64,000 nt of DNA from Rhabditoides inermis (taxonomy: Eukaryota; Nematoda; Chromadorea; Rhabditida; Rhabditidae). The notes below the pieces were generated by a model. That model had not been told where the DNA came from, did no database searches, and saw only the letters and a list, made by a program, of their open reading frames with translations. The translations under genes were made by a program, and so were the position numbers. Positions 12,165 to 23,859 of the stretch are shown here, in pieces (the stretch's first letter is position 1; every line of letters begins with the position of its first letter). The stretch covers positions 336,001 through 400,000 of the forward strand of contig CAWZYM010000400.1 of NCBI GenBank assembly GCA_963966185.1, in the 5' to 3' direction.

Positions 12165-13434
12165 GAGGTCGATGACTCGACACTGTACGAGATTCACTCG
12201 CACTCACCAAACCAAGTGTTCTAATTAGTACAGTATCGGAGGGGTACACACGGTGGTTGAGGCGGGTAGTGTGATTTGAATATGCCCAACCCTCTCTCTC
12301 CTCTCTCTTGACTGTAATGTGGGGTACAGGCTGGCACTCTTGGCCACTTTTTTCATGATGTCTGTGCGCTTCATGCCCAGTCCACTTTACACAGTGGTTG
12401 AGAGAGTGTATGCATGTGCCTCGTTTCCTCTCTTGGCCTGGCCCAGCTATTGATCCCTCGCTCTGATTGGAACTCTGTTGATACAGCGGCGGCGGCGGCG
12501 GCGCTCTAAACATCCTCTCTCTCTCCATTCTGAATGGTGGGAAAGTGAGTGTGGAATGAGTGGAGTCTCGCGCCTCTTTGTGTCTAATGAGAAAGGGCGG
12601 CATGTCGCTGCTTGTACAGTAGGCGGCGCCGTCTCGTCTGAGGTAGCTCATGGCTTTTCAATCGATGCGCATTGGCAGAGAGGGGTGGCGGGAGCGAGGT
12701 ATGTGTATTGTTGGCTCTGTAGCCTCGCGGCACATGCCTCTATTATGATTCGTCGGCTGCCCGCTTCTCGTTTCAAAACATTCGGCGAGGGTGTGCTGCG
12801 GCCGCAATGACTCGCCTGTATTGTTGCCAGTGTCGGCATTGATTCGATCCGCCCCACCCCGAGGCAAATCAGAGAGTAGCAACTCAAGGCAATACGCTCG
12901 AAAGATTTCGGCTGACAGCCGGCGCTCCTTGATCCAGCTAATTGGAGGGCAAGCGCAAAGACTGTATACTCAACCGGCTATAATTAGGTGATGGCTATCT
13001 CGTTTAGGTGGTTCGGTGGATGGGGACAAGGCCAGTCGACGCAGCGTGGGCAAGACTCGCGGCGAGCGAAAGGTGAGCGCCGGTCACTCGGGGTCAGCGT
13101 CTCGCTATCGCACGTCCTCATCTTGAGGCACACACACACACGCACACAGACTGTACGAGATTGGTATCAGGCAGCGCCGCGCGACCAGAAGCCGCGCCGC
13201 CAAGACGACGGCTACTCTAGGCGTGAGGACGGAGGAAGCTACTACAAGAAGCCCAGCTACAGGGAGAGGAACTACGACAACGACACCGCCGACTACAGCT
13301 ACCCCCGCCGCGATTCTTACGGTGAGTGGTGGTGGTGGTCCGTTAGAGGAGATGGTCCCTCGACTGCGTACTCTTCAGAGCGCGGCTACTTCTCTCGCTC
13401 TGGCCCTCGTCCGAGCGGGTTCAACTTTGCGTGA
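9382..13434 (+). CDS. Caprin-family cytoplasmic RNA-binding protein
   Basis: Twelve exons: 9382-9471, 9599-9670, 9826-9912, 10113-10193, 10238-10348, 10422-10523, 10773-10848, 10898-10971, 11012-11294, 13008-13072, 13171-13321, 13379-13434; 415 aa. Residues ~35-190 match the conserved caprin-1 homology region: an FxEILDLKQKDL helix, an EQGQAEAK coiled coil, FKELSKLASDCGRQFKKAKK, and LALIAEPEVRERFAKGV followed by ELSKKELSLLDYLDSF. An acidic Glu-rich linker (~235-325) follows. The tail is a basic Arg/Tyr/Gly-rich segment (YSRREDGG, YKKPSYRERNYD, ERGYFSRSGPRPSG) like the RG-rich C-terminus of caprins. Known caprins bind mRNA and G3BP and act in translation control and stress granules in the cytoplasm; that role is by homology. 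The 1.7-kb intron 9 contains a tRNA-Ser. Joining exon 9 (phase 1) to 13008 gives a clean reading frame, but exon 10 has weak independent support. Confidence 0.85.
11395..11470 (+). repeat. tRNA-like fragment (possible SINE head) in caprin intron
   Basis: An A-box-like TGGCGTAGTAG near 11403 and a B-box-like GGTTCGATCTTGG near 11449 sit at tRNA-like spacing, but no cloverleaf can be folded. Probably a degenerate tRNA-derived repeat. Confidence 0.3.
11691..11772 (+). tRNA. tRNA-Ser (anticodon GCT)
   Basis: 82-nt class II tRNA. The acceptor GGTCAGG pairs with CCTGATC (one G-T), discriminator G. Anticodon stem TTGGA/TCCAA holds loop CTGCTAA (anticodon GCT, reads AGC/AGU). A long variable arm is present and the T arm is GTGAG-TTCGAAT-CTCAT. 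A T6 run follows at 11776. It lies in the sense orientation inside intron 9 of the caprin gene. Confidence 0.95.
12112..12161. repeat. (GA)n microsatellite in caprin intron
   Basis: About 25 uninterrupted GA repeats. Simple dinucleotide tracts of this kind recur throughout the window. Confidence 0.95.
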
Positions 13435-13606
13435 TGCGCGGTCGCTGCGTAGTGGCTGGCCCACCGCGCCCCGCCCCTCTAGTCCTCGCCCGGCCCCTCC
13501 CCCTCCCCCCACTCTGTGCGATTGCCCCCTCACACATTCCCCCCACGCCCTCTCTCTCCACTCTTTTGATACTGTGGAGATAAACTGTCTATACATATTT
13601 GGATCG

Positions 13607-15774
13607 ATGGATCGACCGGTGCTCAACTCGCTGCTCTGTTTTGTGCAGAATTTTCGCTCGAATCCTCGCTGCGAGCAGTTGGTGTGCGACTATTTCTCCG
13701 CTGCCGCGGTGGCCGATGCGCACGCTATTCTCGCGCGGCTGAACGGCGCCGAAGCCGTGCCGAACAGTCTGATTGAGCTGTTTGACCAGCTGAGGCGGCA
13801 GGGCAAGCTGCCCGCCTTTGCCGCCGTCGACCTGTCCCCCCTGCCCCTCGCCCTCCTCGGAGACGCTGACGACAAGAACGAGCTGCTGCGCGAGCTGCGC
13901 TGCCTCAAGCGATTCATCGCCGACGCCCTCTCCGGCAAGAGCGACGAACCCCTCTCGCAGAGGTGATTTCCCGTCCTCTACTTTACCCTCCAGCTTTACC
14001 ATGCATAATCCGCCCCCCACTCCCCACCACCGAGATAAATACTGACTGTTGACTCGTGTTCAGATGTGTGGAGGAGGCGTCGACGCCGACGTCGGGACGT
14101 TGCAAGCTGAATCTGGCGGCGTCGTCGCCCGAGTTTCCCCTTATCTCGCACATGACGCCGCTGCAGGAGCTGGCGCAGCTCGGAGCCGCCAACGGAGACT
14201 ACGCGCCGCAGGTACGCGAAGAGTGATTGAGTCATGTGGATGCATTGTGATACGTCAGGTTGCGACGCCGGCCCAGTCGACGCCACTGCCCGCCAGCCGA
14301 CCAGCGAAGAGAAAGGCCCCGTCGCGCAGTCTCGACGCCGCCGTGCGGAAGCTCACCGACAGGGCAGCCGTCGTCAAGGCGAGTCCTCCATTTTACTTGG
14401 TAGTGCGCGCGCGCAGGCAGTGAGTGATTGGCGTGTCACGCGATTAATCAGAGCTCACTCTCTTCTTCCACCATCACTCTCTATCTATCTCTCTCCTGTC
14501 TCTCTCGCTCGCCGAGTTTTGTACAGTGCCGTCTCGTCGTTGGTGACCTTCGCGGAATGTGTCGATGAAATATGCGCTCTTAGCTCACTCATTCGATTTC
14601 GCACTCACTCGCCCCTCACTCACTCTCTCTCCCCCGCCCTTCCTTGTCTCTCCCACACTGTGCGTAATCACCTAACGTGATGCACTAAGTGAGGCACGGG
14701 GGGCGAGAGGACCTTCTTATCACTCTCCTATCACGGCAGCAGTGAGATGCAAAGACAAATCGATCAGTGAGAGAAAGTGAGAGAGAGAGGGGCGTGCGCT
14801 GCCGTGGCAATCAACCGCGCCTCACACGGGCAATACGAACCACTGCGCGTTAACAGTATGCATTATGCAAATGAGGGTTGATGGCTTCAGACGGAGCCGA
14901 AGGAGCGGAGCGCGTCGCCGCCGTCGGTGTGGCAGTCGCAGATCGACCCGCAGGCCTACCTGAACATGATTCGCATGATGACCCCGCAGACGAGCATCTT
15001 CCCCCAGCAGCCAGAGTGAGTCGACTCTCGCCTCAACTCTCTCTCTCTTATCGACGCCTAATCGATGGCTATCAGAGGGCGGCGAGGCCACTCGCGGCTC
15101 TCGCCGGGTTTAGGGTGGAAGGGGAAGGAGAGAGGGAGGGAGTGGTGATAAGAGACTGTGCGCGCGTTGGATGTGAGGGACCGATTTTTCAGGCGGCAAT
15201 GCGAGGAGAATCAAGACGACGAGTTCAAGAACTACGACGACAGCTCGCCGTCGCCGTCCGAAGACATCAAGGATCTCAAGGATGACTTCGACATGAGCAA
15301 CGACGGCGGTGAGTGCGGCGGTCAAACGAAGCGATCTCCCATAGTGCAATGCATCAATTGATCTCGTGACACTGCAAAGTGACCTCTATTGAACGGTGCA
15401 ACCCTGACGTCATCTCACCCCCACTGTTTCAGACAAGCCCTACACGTGCGAGCACGCCAACTGCAACAAGCGGTTCGCCAACAAGTTCCTCCTCAAGAAG
15501 CACCAGTTTATCCACACCGGCCTCCGCCCGCACACCTGTCCGTTCTGCAACAAGAGGCGAGTCGCTTCCGGATTCCTCTCCCTCTCTCTCTCTTCCTGTC
15601 ATCCCCAACCAATCTGTCGGCGACTATCACCAATCAAGCGCGTCTTCCTTCTCTCTTCCTTCTCTCTTTCTCTCTCTCTCTCTCTCGCTCTCATCGCGTC
15701 TGTTGATATTCCGTTCATGGCGCGCAAACGGGATCGACACGCGGTGTGGCTTGCCTCGTCTCCGATCCGCGCAT

Positions 15775-15828
<54 letters not shown>

Positions 15829-16396
15829 CCGTCGCTCACGCGCACTCCGCGCCGCCCACGCTGCCTTCGCAGCAGCGCACCCCGATCGCTATCAATTATC
15901 GAACGCCTAGTGACTCGCTGGCTGAACTCGATAGTCTCTCTCCCTCTCTTTCTTTCTGTCTGTCTTTCTCTCTCTCTCACTCTCTCTCTATCTCTCTCCT
16001 TCTCATAGCAATCACTCTCTCTCTCCCACACATGGCATATACTGTAAGCGGCGCGCGCCTAGCAACAGTACTGTAGCCGTGCCTCATTTTGGATGCGTCG
16101 CTGGGTGTATGGTGTATGGCAGAGAAGAGAGAGAGGGGCGTGGGAAGAGAGTGCGCAGCGACAAAGTGGCCATCCCAGCAGCACAAGATATTGATGGGGG
16201 CGCGAATCGTACAGAAGCGGCGAGGCGAGGGGACGAGACTAACCGGGCACCTTGCAGGTTCAACCGGAAGGACAACCTGCTGCGGCACAAGAAGACGCAC
16301 CTGCAGGGCGGCGAGGAGCTGGCGCGTCATCCGCTCGCCATGTTCCTCAACGACCCGCAGGACGACGACGACAGACAGGAGGTGCCGCTGTGCTGA
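13607..16396 (+). CDS. C2H2 zinc-finger protein, two fingers
   Basis: Seven exons: 13607-13962, 14064-14211, 14259-14378, 14891-15015, 15193-15308, 15433-15556, 16258-16396; 375 aa. Two classical C2H2 fingers sit near residues 294-316 (C-x4-C-x12-H-x3-H) and 324-344 (C-x2-C-x12-H-x3-H), joined by TGLRPHT, so sequence-specific DNA binding in the nucleus is expected. They follow an acidic stretch (SEDIKDLKDDFDMSND). The N-terminal ~115 residues form a Leu-rich, probably helical block that I do not recognise; a basic PAKRKAPSRS follows. The introns after exons 3 and 6 use GC donors (GCGAGTCC, GCGAGTCG); the second interrupts finger 2 just after CPFCNKR, and no GT alternative keeps the finger. 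The ATG is 172 bp past the caprin stop. A strong acceptor (TTTTGTGCAG, ending 13648) inside exon 1 leaves the true 5' end uncertain. Confidence 0.82.
15776..15826. repeat. (CT)n microsatellite in zinc-finger gene intron
   Basis: About 25 CT repeats inside the last (GC-AG) intron; further interrupted CT tracts follow at 15935-16025. Confidence 0.9.
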
Positions 16397-16894
16397 CGCC
16401 CCTCTCCTCGCGGCGCGTCACCCACTCAGGCCGTCTCACCCCCCGGGTCCGGGCGCTCCGACGCCCCCTCTCTCTCTCCTCTCTCTCAACTCACCCCCTC
16501 CACAGCCAAAACATGCCATGTGTGATTGTGATCATTCACTTTTTTCTCTTTCTATCTCGTGTTTCTCACACCCCTCACCACTGTTTTGTTTTCTTCGCTT
16601 GTGCCTTATGTTGCGTTTATTGTGTGTATGTGCCTCAAAGATTATTATGTGTGTTGCCAGAGACGAATATTTGATAAATATATAAATATATATTTTATTG
16701 TGTGATGAGAGGTGTTGATTGCGGGTGGTTGATTAGAGATGGCGATCAGGGTTCACTGCGATTGTCTACATTCAAATTGGCGTATCTCTCTCGCTCTCTC
16801 GCTCTCTCTCTCCGATTCGAATCTGCGGACTCGCCTTATCAGACGCAGGTTATCTTGAGGAACAGGGAGGACGGCTGGCACAGGGCGCGCGATA

Positions 16895-16950
<56 letters not shown>

Positions 16951-19805
16951 GAGCCAGCCGAGGCAAGAACGGGGGGCGGTGAGGTGAGATACGCACTGGC
17001 TCCAGCCGCCGCCGACACAACAATGTGGCTCGATGCTATCAGCGAGGCTCGTCCCCCCCTTTTCACCCGATCGATACTCTATCATTCCTGGGCAATAAAG
17101 CGAGGGACAATGTATAGGGGAGTGTGGGAGTGCGAGTGTGTCGGCGGCGCGTGCTTTCACTGGTGAGAAAGCGAGTGAGATAGAGGAGCACATGTGAGAG
17201 TGGTGTGCTGGTAAGAGAAAAGGGAGAGGGAGAGGGGGAGATTTACAGTGCGGCATTGTCTCTCTCGTCTACATACCCTTGCTCGATCAATGGCCTGACA
17301 AGCGGGGAGGTGCGCATCTTCTTGCGATCAAGACTAGTTCCGCTCTATGTCCCGCATCTCAATTACACTATCACAGAGGCGCGACGGCGAGCGAGTACTG
17401 TAATAGGAAAGTGGGAGAGAGAGAGAGGTCGCCTCGCTTTTCTCACACACTACTTCGGGGGACCGAGTGCACTACGATATATGGCACACAACCCTTAGAC
17501 TGTACTGTTGATGAGGCGAGAGAGTGAAAGGCACTGATTGACGACTCTGCATGGATTGTTTTGATTGTGTCAGCAGCCTTTTTGGAGAGAGAGAGAGGGA
17601 CTGCGTCTCTCGTATATACGCGAGACCCGCTAATTTCAGCGATGGGGGTTATTTACTGATACCGTGAGCGCCTCTCTCTCACATTCGAGGGGCGAGAGTG
17701 TGTGTCCTTATTTGGCCCTTATCAGCCGATCCGGTCTTGATTGATTGGAGGCACGGCCAGCCCGCATTCCAGTTATGCGAGGGTGGCCAGCGAGCGGCGA
17801 GAGAGGGAGGCGAGAGAGTGCTGCGAGTGAGGAGGCGCAGACTCGCCCGCCACCCGTCCCTCATCCAATCGCCGCTCGCCTCCTGCTGAGAGAGAGTGAG
17901 GCTACCGTAACCCGGAGGCGATCTACCGTCGTTTGAGGATATAATAGTTGTTATGTGTCGGGGCGGAGGATAGCCATCTCATAGACACTCTTTCAGCATG
18001 CAAAACCTCGCCGGGGCCATCTCTCATTGCTGAGAGAATAGAAAACCTCGCAAATCGGGGGCGATATAGGGGGGGGGGCGAGTCTTGGGCGAGCGAGAGA
18101 AGAGATCGAGGTGTTTGATAGGTGGACGGATCGACCGGCGCTGCTCGGACGGAGAGAGCGGCGAGAGAGCGCGCGAGGCGGCGAGACGCCAGACGGCAAA
18201 GTGAGAGAGAATAAGGAACGAGTGAGAAGTGGCCCGATCCGATCGTCCGCCCTGAATTGACGATAGCGAGAGAGACAATCCACCGAGGGATCGCCTCTCT
18301 CCTCTTTTCTACAGTACTTTTCACCTCACACCCTCACCCAACCAGTACCGCTGCCCATGGACTGCGAAATCCAGGAAGGGCGACGGCGAAAAAAAAAACG
18401 CCGAGCCACGTCGCCTCCTTTCCTGTTTATGGCATTCATGAGATGGAGAGTTTAACACACTCGTCTCTCTGCCCTCTGTAGCCTCCTCGGTCACATCGCT
18501 CTCTCGCCGCGCTGCCACAGCCCCGGCGAGTCGCAGCCTGAACGCATGCCACCCCCGCTTTTTCCTTTCCCCCACTCTGCCGATGCCGATCTATCACCCG
18601 GAGTTCTTCTTCGGAGAGCGCGCGAAGGAGTGTGGACGAGCGAGAGAGACAGACAAGCGCCGCCGCGCGCACTGTCTGGCAAGTCAATGATACTGTATGC
18701 GAACGACACTCAATTGAGAATGCGAAAACGAGTAGGGGGAGAGACCGTTTTGCAACAAGACATCAAGACGTGCTTGAGTTAGAGTGCATACATCTTGTGA
18801 GGTATTCAATTGTATATATCTCCTCCCTCTTTTCCTCTGTACCTGTCCCCACTCGCACACCCTCACTACGATCGTATAGTCCGATGCTCGTATCTGCACA
18901 TTCCTCGTCCGAAATGAGTGCACATCTCTACCTTGTTTATCGTCGCCACCGTCTCTCATACACACACGCTGACCTTCGCCTCTCTCAGAGAGATTTCTTC
19001 CCTCGATCGATCTCTCGCTCTCTCTCTCTCTCTCCACAACCCTTCGTACCGTATCAGTTGACTGTGCGGGGTGAGTCGGGTGAGAGAGAGAGAGAGACGA
19101 GTGTGTAATACCTCTCGCCACTCACGTCTGCGCTCTCCCCTAGAAGGCATGCCTTGCCGTGTATCCGTTGCTCGCCACCCTCTCTCTCTCTCTCTCCCAC
19201 TCATACACAAGACCGGTTGCCGCAGAGCTATCGCCAAGTTACTCATTGAGGGACCGCGGTCAACAACACTCAACCGGCAAATGAAGGGGGGAAGGGATAT
19301 GTGAGATGAGTTGCGAAACGGGTTGGCAACGGCAGAAGCCAGCGCTAATGATTTACGAGCGCGCCTCGATTCCGGATCGCTTTCCAGCAAAGACAGCAGC
19401 AGATGATGTTTTGTGACACTCCGACCGTCGCCGACAAATGCACTTTCCGCTCTCGGTATAAGTTTGTGTTGTTGTTGTAATCATTTCTAACGCGACACGG
19501 CAGCTGAACCCAACGTTCTCTTTCCTTTCTCATGAGACCTTTTTTCTCGCACGCTCTCTCTTTCACGCACCCCAGTTTGAACAGAGACAAGAGGAGAAGG
19601 AGGAAGAGGAGGAGGAGTACGGTAGTCAGGCAAGGAGGTCGCTGATTGTGCGAGCTGTGTGCGGTGGGGGGAGAGATGAGGGGAAATGGGATTACGGTAG
19701 TCAGCTGGTTTTGGCCGCGCGACTCGATTGCGAAGGAAGGGAAGGGAAGGAGATTGATCGCCTCAACTCGATTGGGGACGAGAGAGCGGAGAGAAGCGCG
19801 GAGTG

Positions 19806-19847
<42 letters not shown>

Positions 19848-20057
19848 GTCACCCCGTATCATTGTGGTCAGGGCCGTTCGAGCCTCGCCAAGTCACACCG
19901 CCAATTGATCCAATCAACACTTGAACAAATCACAGCGATGCGAAACTCTTTTATCATGGTTTTGCGCACTCCTCGAGGCGAGTGAGGAGGCGTGTTGCCT
20001 ATGGATGGGTCTAGGGAGGGGGGGGGGGGCGAGAGCGGGAAAGACGTCGCCAGCAGC
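16397..20057. other. repeat-rich intergenic region, no gene supported
   Basis: The 3' flank of the zinc-finger gene contains GATAAATATATAAATATATA at 16672-16691, without a canonical AATAAA. The remainder is dominated by (CT)n at 16897-16946 and 19020-19040, (GA)n at 19811-19845 and scattered GC-rich unique DNA. Open frames in this stretch lack consistent splice signals, domains or a second exon. A Glu-rich frame from about 19573 is noted under rejected items. Confidence 0.5.
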
Positions 20058-21377
20058 TTAGCGGCGAGTGCCGTCCTCGAAGAAGATTCCTCCGTCGAGC
20101 GCGCAATACTTGGGACAAGTTCCCTGCTCTCCAGCGCCTCCAGCGTTTCCGGGTCCTCCAGCGGTGCCGGGGTTTCCGTCGGGTCCAGGTCCTCCGGCGG
20201 GTCCGGGTGGGCCGGGAGGTCCAGCAGGTCCGGGCGAGCCGTTTCCAGGGCCTCCGTCGGGTCCAGGGGGTCCAGCGGGTCCGGGCGGTCCGGGAGGTCC
20301 GGCCGGCGCGGGCTCGACGTATCCTCCACTCTCCGCATCGGCTCCAGGTCCTCCGGGTGCTCCGTCGGATCCCGGGTTTCCAGCCGGTCCAGCGGGTCCA
20401 GGAGGTCCGGGCGGGCCAGCGGGCGAGTCGGCTCCAGGCGCGCCATCAGGTCCAGGTCCTCCCGCAGGTCCAGCGGGTCCAGCGGGTCCCATCGGTCCAG
20501 GAGGTCCGGGCTTGCAAGGCGGGCAGGGAGGAGGAGTGGCGGGCTCGCAAGGAGCATTCGGCAGCTTTCCGGGGCTTCCAGCCATACCAGCCGCTCCAGA
20601 CGCGCCAGGCTTGCCAGGCTTTCCGGGCTTGCCAGCAGGTCCGGGCGGGCCGGGCATGCAGCATCCCTCGCATCCGCCGCCGCCTCCAGCTCCCGCACCG
20701 ACTCCAGCCGATCCGCCTGCGTATCCGCCGGCACCGCCAGTCGCCGCGTATCCGGCCTGTCGCCGCTGGTTGTGCATGCGCTGAAACAAGGCCTGCTGCG
20801 ACTCCCAGCCAGCCTGGCGCGCCGTCCGGTTGCCGCGCACCTCCGACGTCAGCGACTCCCAGATGTCCTCCACCGAACCCTAAATGGTGTTATAGAGTAT
20901 ATGGGGGAAGAGAGAGAGAGAGGGGGAGAGGGAGAGAGAGAAAGAGAGAGAGGGGGGAGAGAGAGGGAGAGAGAGAGAGAGAGAGAGAGTGCGTGACTCA
21001 CGGTGCAGAACTTGACGTCCCTGGCGAGGGCGGCCTTCATCTGGTCGCGGAACTCGTACACCATGGGGAGGGTGACGCAGACGGAGAGAATCGCCAGCAG
21101 GCTCGTGCCCACCCCGAAGGAAACCAGCACGCGGTACGCCTTGAAAAGGAACGGGTTAGCTTGGCACAGTAAGTTATTATTCTATTCTGAAAAGAATCCT
21201 ACAAATTTCGATTCATCAGGGTAGCTTACTATTTTAGCGAAGACACTACGTTTTCGAGAAAAAAAAAGAACGTAACTGATAGGGCCAACAGAGGAATTCT
21301 TGGGTTCGATGAAACTGATTTTGGAAAGCGTGAACATAGCACACAGGACTCACCCGGATTTTGCCATCGACCTCCAT
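20058..21377 (-). CDS. cuticle collagen (proximal of a tandem pair)
   Basis: Three exons: 21377-21354, 21139-21002, 20879-20058; 327 aa. Exon 1 encodes only MEVDGKIR. Exon 2 carries a membrane-spanning or signal-anchor segment ([17 protein letters not shown]) typical of nematode cuticle collagens. Exon 3 holds RGNR, a Gly/Ala-rich linker, a Cys cluster (CEGCC), then Gly-X-Y blocks split by a non-collagenous Cys segment ([12 protein letters not shown]), and ends [19 protein letters not shown]. Paired cysteines flanking the Gly-X-Y domains mark cross-linked trimeric collagens of the cuticle, secreted by the epidermis. It lies about 560 bp downstream of a second collagen in the same orientation with the same exon 1/exon 2 lengths. 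Which C. elegans subgroup it belongs to cannot be decided here. An upstream in-frame Met at 21437 exists, but the start matches the family and the paralogue. Confidence 0.93.
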
Positions 21378-21830
21378 GGCAATTGAAGTGCTGTCGACAC
21401 ATCGCGCCACGCTTTTATACCACTCACACTCGGACACACGAAACTAGTAATCGGGCCTCCGACTGTGATGTTTTTCGACGATAAGGCGGAGGCGACGTGG
21501 GTGGTCGCCTGCGGGAAGGGACGCGGTTCGCCGACAATCTCCAGCTCACATCTCCGGATTCGCAGTGTCTGCGATTCCACATGCAAATCGGTCACGGTAT
21601 GCGTTGCCGTGGAAGGAATGACGGAATCAGTATTAGACACGAATGAAGGTGTTATAATCGTATGTGAACCATAGTCCATAAACAGTATCAATCTTGTTGC
21701 GTAGTTCTCATTTTACACTTTGCGTCACATTTGATTTTACATCAGAATTCACTTGTCTTCTTATTTCCATTTCTGAATATTCTTTGATCATTCATTCATT
21801 CATTTTTCACCGAACAATATAAGAAAACAA

Positions 21831-21836
21831 TTTATT
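21831..21836 (-). terminator. poly(A) signal AATAAA of distal collagen
   Basis: AATAAA on the minus strand, about 100 bases after the stop codon of the collagen ending at 21936. Confidence 0.6.
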
Positions 21837-21935
21837 AATTAACACATTGCACACGAGAGTACCGGTACACGGAGATAAAGAGATAAAATGGGGAGACGAA
21901 GATAGGGGGAGGGGAACAAGTAAACGTATGTGATT

Positions 21936-22620
21936 TCAACGTCGCCGCGTACCGTCCTCGAAGAAAATTCCGCCGTCGATGGCGCAGTATTTGGGACAGA
22001 TGCCCTTCTCTCCCTTCTCGCCCATCGACCCCTTCTCCCCGTCCGCACCCGGCTTTCCAGCAGGTCCCGGCTCACCGGGTGGTCCGACAGCTCCCTTCGG
22101 ACCCGGCGGACCAGGTTCTCCGTCCGCACCCGGCTCTCCGTCTTTCCCCTTGGGTCCCTCGGGACCAGCTTCTCCCGCGGGACCCTCTGGCCCGGGCACG
22201 TCTTCATCGTTCGGTGCGTCCACTCCAGCAAGTCCTGGCGTTCCGTCCTCTCCATCTCGCCCATCCGGGCCCGGCGGACCCGGCGGTCCGGGTGGTCCGG
22301 GTTTCGAGGGTCCGCTTGCCGGCGTTCCCTTAGGACCAGGCAATCCCGGCGGTCCATCGGGTCCGGGTGGTCCGGCGGGGCCTGGCGGACCAGCGGGGCA
22401 GGGAGCGCACGGCGGGGGAGTCACCGGGTCGCAGGGGTAGTGCGGCGGCATACCAGGGTTGCCTAGACAAATGTGTTGTTAAGAAAACTTTTTTTACATC
22501 TTCTCACCAGGCATTCCGTTCACTCCGTTCTTTCCGTTCCTTCCCGGTCGGCCGGGCATTCCGGGCGCTCCCGCTGGTCCCGGACGACAGCAAGACGCAC
22601 AAACGTTTTCGTCTGCAAAT

Positions 22621-22664
<44 letters not shown>

Positions 22665-23374
22665 GACCAACCCGAGTGGGCTGCTTGGACGCTCTTTGCC
22701 TCGGCAGACTTCTCTGTCTTCTTTTCACCAGACTTTGGCTTCTTCTCGGCCGACTTTGGTCGGCTGCCGGCGGAGGGATAGCCGGACTTGTACTCGGCAT
22801 CCCTAGCCACGCGACTGCCGTTTCTGGAAATTCAGTCATTCATCAGTCATTTAGTGAAACTGTCAACTCTGTCATGTAAAAGATGTGAAGAAACTATCAT
22901 CACTCTACAGAGGTGGTCGACACTAGTAACCATTACGATAATTTGAGAGTCGAGATGTTTTGAGATTGGCTACGAGACTCACCGTACAGTGACCATATCC
23001 TGCATGGAGTGAACCTCGCTCCACATTCCGCGCGCAGTTTCCTGTTATTTTTCGTTGAACTTACTTCTGGTCTTACTAAACGACGCTCACCTTGCAGTAG
23101 CCAATGTCGCTTTCAATGGAGCGCATCGAAGCAGTGATATAGTAATAGACCATGGGCAGAGTGAACGCGATACTCAGCACAGCGACCGCCGAGAAGGCGA
23201 GCGACGAGTAGAGCACGAAGCGGTACGCCTAGATTCATGACCTTTTTAGCCGGTTGAATCCGGGTTCTTCCTATTCGAGGGAATGACACACATCACAGGT
23301 GAAGTTATTGAACCTAGTAGGACAGACTAATAAGAGAAAACGCGTGTTACCTTTATCTTGGTGTCTAACACCAT
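21936..23374 (-). CDS. cuticle collagen (distal of a tandem pair)
   Basis: Six exons: 23374-23351, 23228-23091, 23041-22983, 22823-22672, 22612-22508, 22462-21936; 334 aa. Exon 1 encodes MVLDTKIK and exon 2 a signal-anchor segment ([19 protein letters not shown]), exactly 24 and 138 nt as in the neighbouring collagen. Exons 3-4 encode a basic Lys/Ser/Glu-rich region. Then come Cys residues (VCASCC), a short Gly-X-Y block, a Cys-Pro interruption ([12 protein letters not shown]), a long Gly-X-Y domain with charged triplets, and the end [20 protein letters not shown]. Predicted to be a secreted cuticle collagen. Unlike its partner it has three extra introns and a Lys-rich N-terminal linker, so the pair is old or diverged by intron loss. 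The intron after exon 4 consists largely of a (GA)n tract and its donor (GTTGGTCA) is weak. Confidence 0.92.
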
Positions 23375-23859
23375 GTCGAAGGCTCGAAGGCGAGGGGTCG
23401 GGTCAAGAGTGAGTGAGTGAGTATCTCCCGGCTCGCCGCACCAGCCGAGCGTGTAATTTATAGTGTGTCGAATGTTTTCCTTTTCTCGTCATAAATGCGA
23501 CTAGTTTCCCCCCGCTGACCGAGAAACAAGAGAATTACTCGAACACGGGCGAGATCCCTATCGTTCCTCCATGGACGTTCGACTTTACGACTTTTCCTTG
23601 ATTTACTACCAACACACTTACATAATAGCAATGTGTTTATGCTTACAAGTTTGTAAAGTGTATACGGTAACGATCGGGTCGCGCAGCAGGATGTGTACAG
23701 TAGTCGTTTTAAAGATACAGAATCTGGTGGTAAAGGTAAGGGCGTAAAGGAGATAGAGAGAAACTGAGTATGTATCTGCGGAGTATATATGAGGGTACCC
23801 ATGAGAGAACGTAGCAAGGCAGGGAGGGAGAATACTTTGGAAATCAGAGCTCGCGTCGC
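23375..23859. other. intergenic between collagen and ERGIC1
   Basis: No coding signal. It contains the presumed promoter of the distal collagen and the 3' flank of ERGIC1; GAGTGAGTGAGTGA repeats near 23408-23422. Confidence 0.4.

Noticed and set aside
12103..12651. 182-aa minus-strand frame and similar frames made of Ser-Leu or Arg-Glu repeats across the window
   Set aside because: They are translations of (CT)n or (GA)n microsatellites with random flanks.
13223..13966. Single 247-aa frame spanning the end of caprin and the start of the zinc-finger gene
   Set aside because: The first half is the wrong frame of caprin exon 11 and its 3' flank; only the part from the Met at 13607 has matching downstream splice phases.
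19573..19924. Plus-strand frame with a Glu-rich start (FEQRQEEKEEEEEE) preceded by CCCCAG
   Set aside because: Runs straight into a (GA)n tract, no partner exon or domain, GA-rich DNA yields such frames by chance.
20068..20784. Long Gly/Pro-rich open frames on the plus strand opposite the proximal collagen (and likewise 21930-22466 opposite the distal one)
   Set aside because: They are antisense shadows of Gly-X-Y codons (GGN-CCN reads as Gly/Pro on both strands); no exon structure, start context or independent domain.
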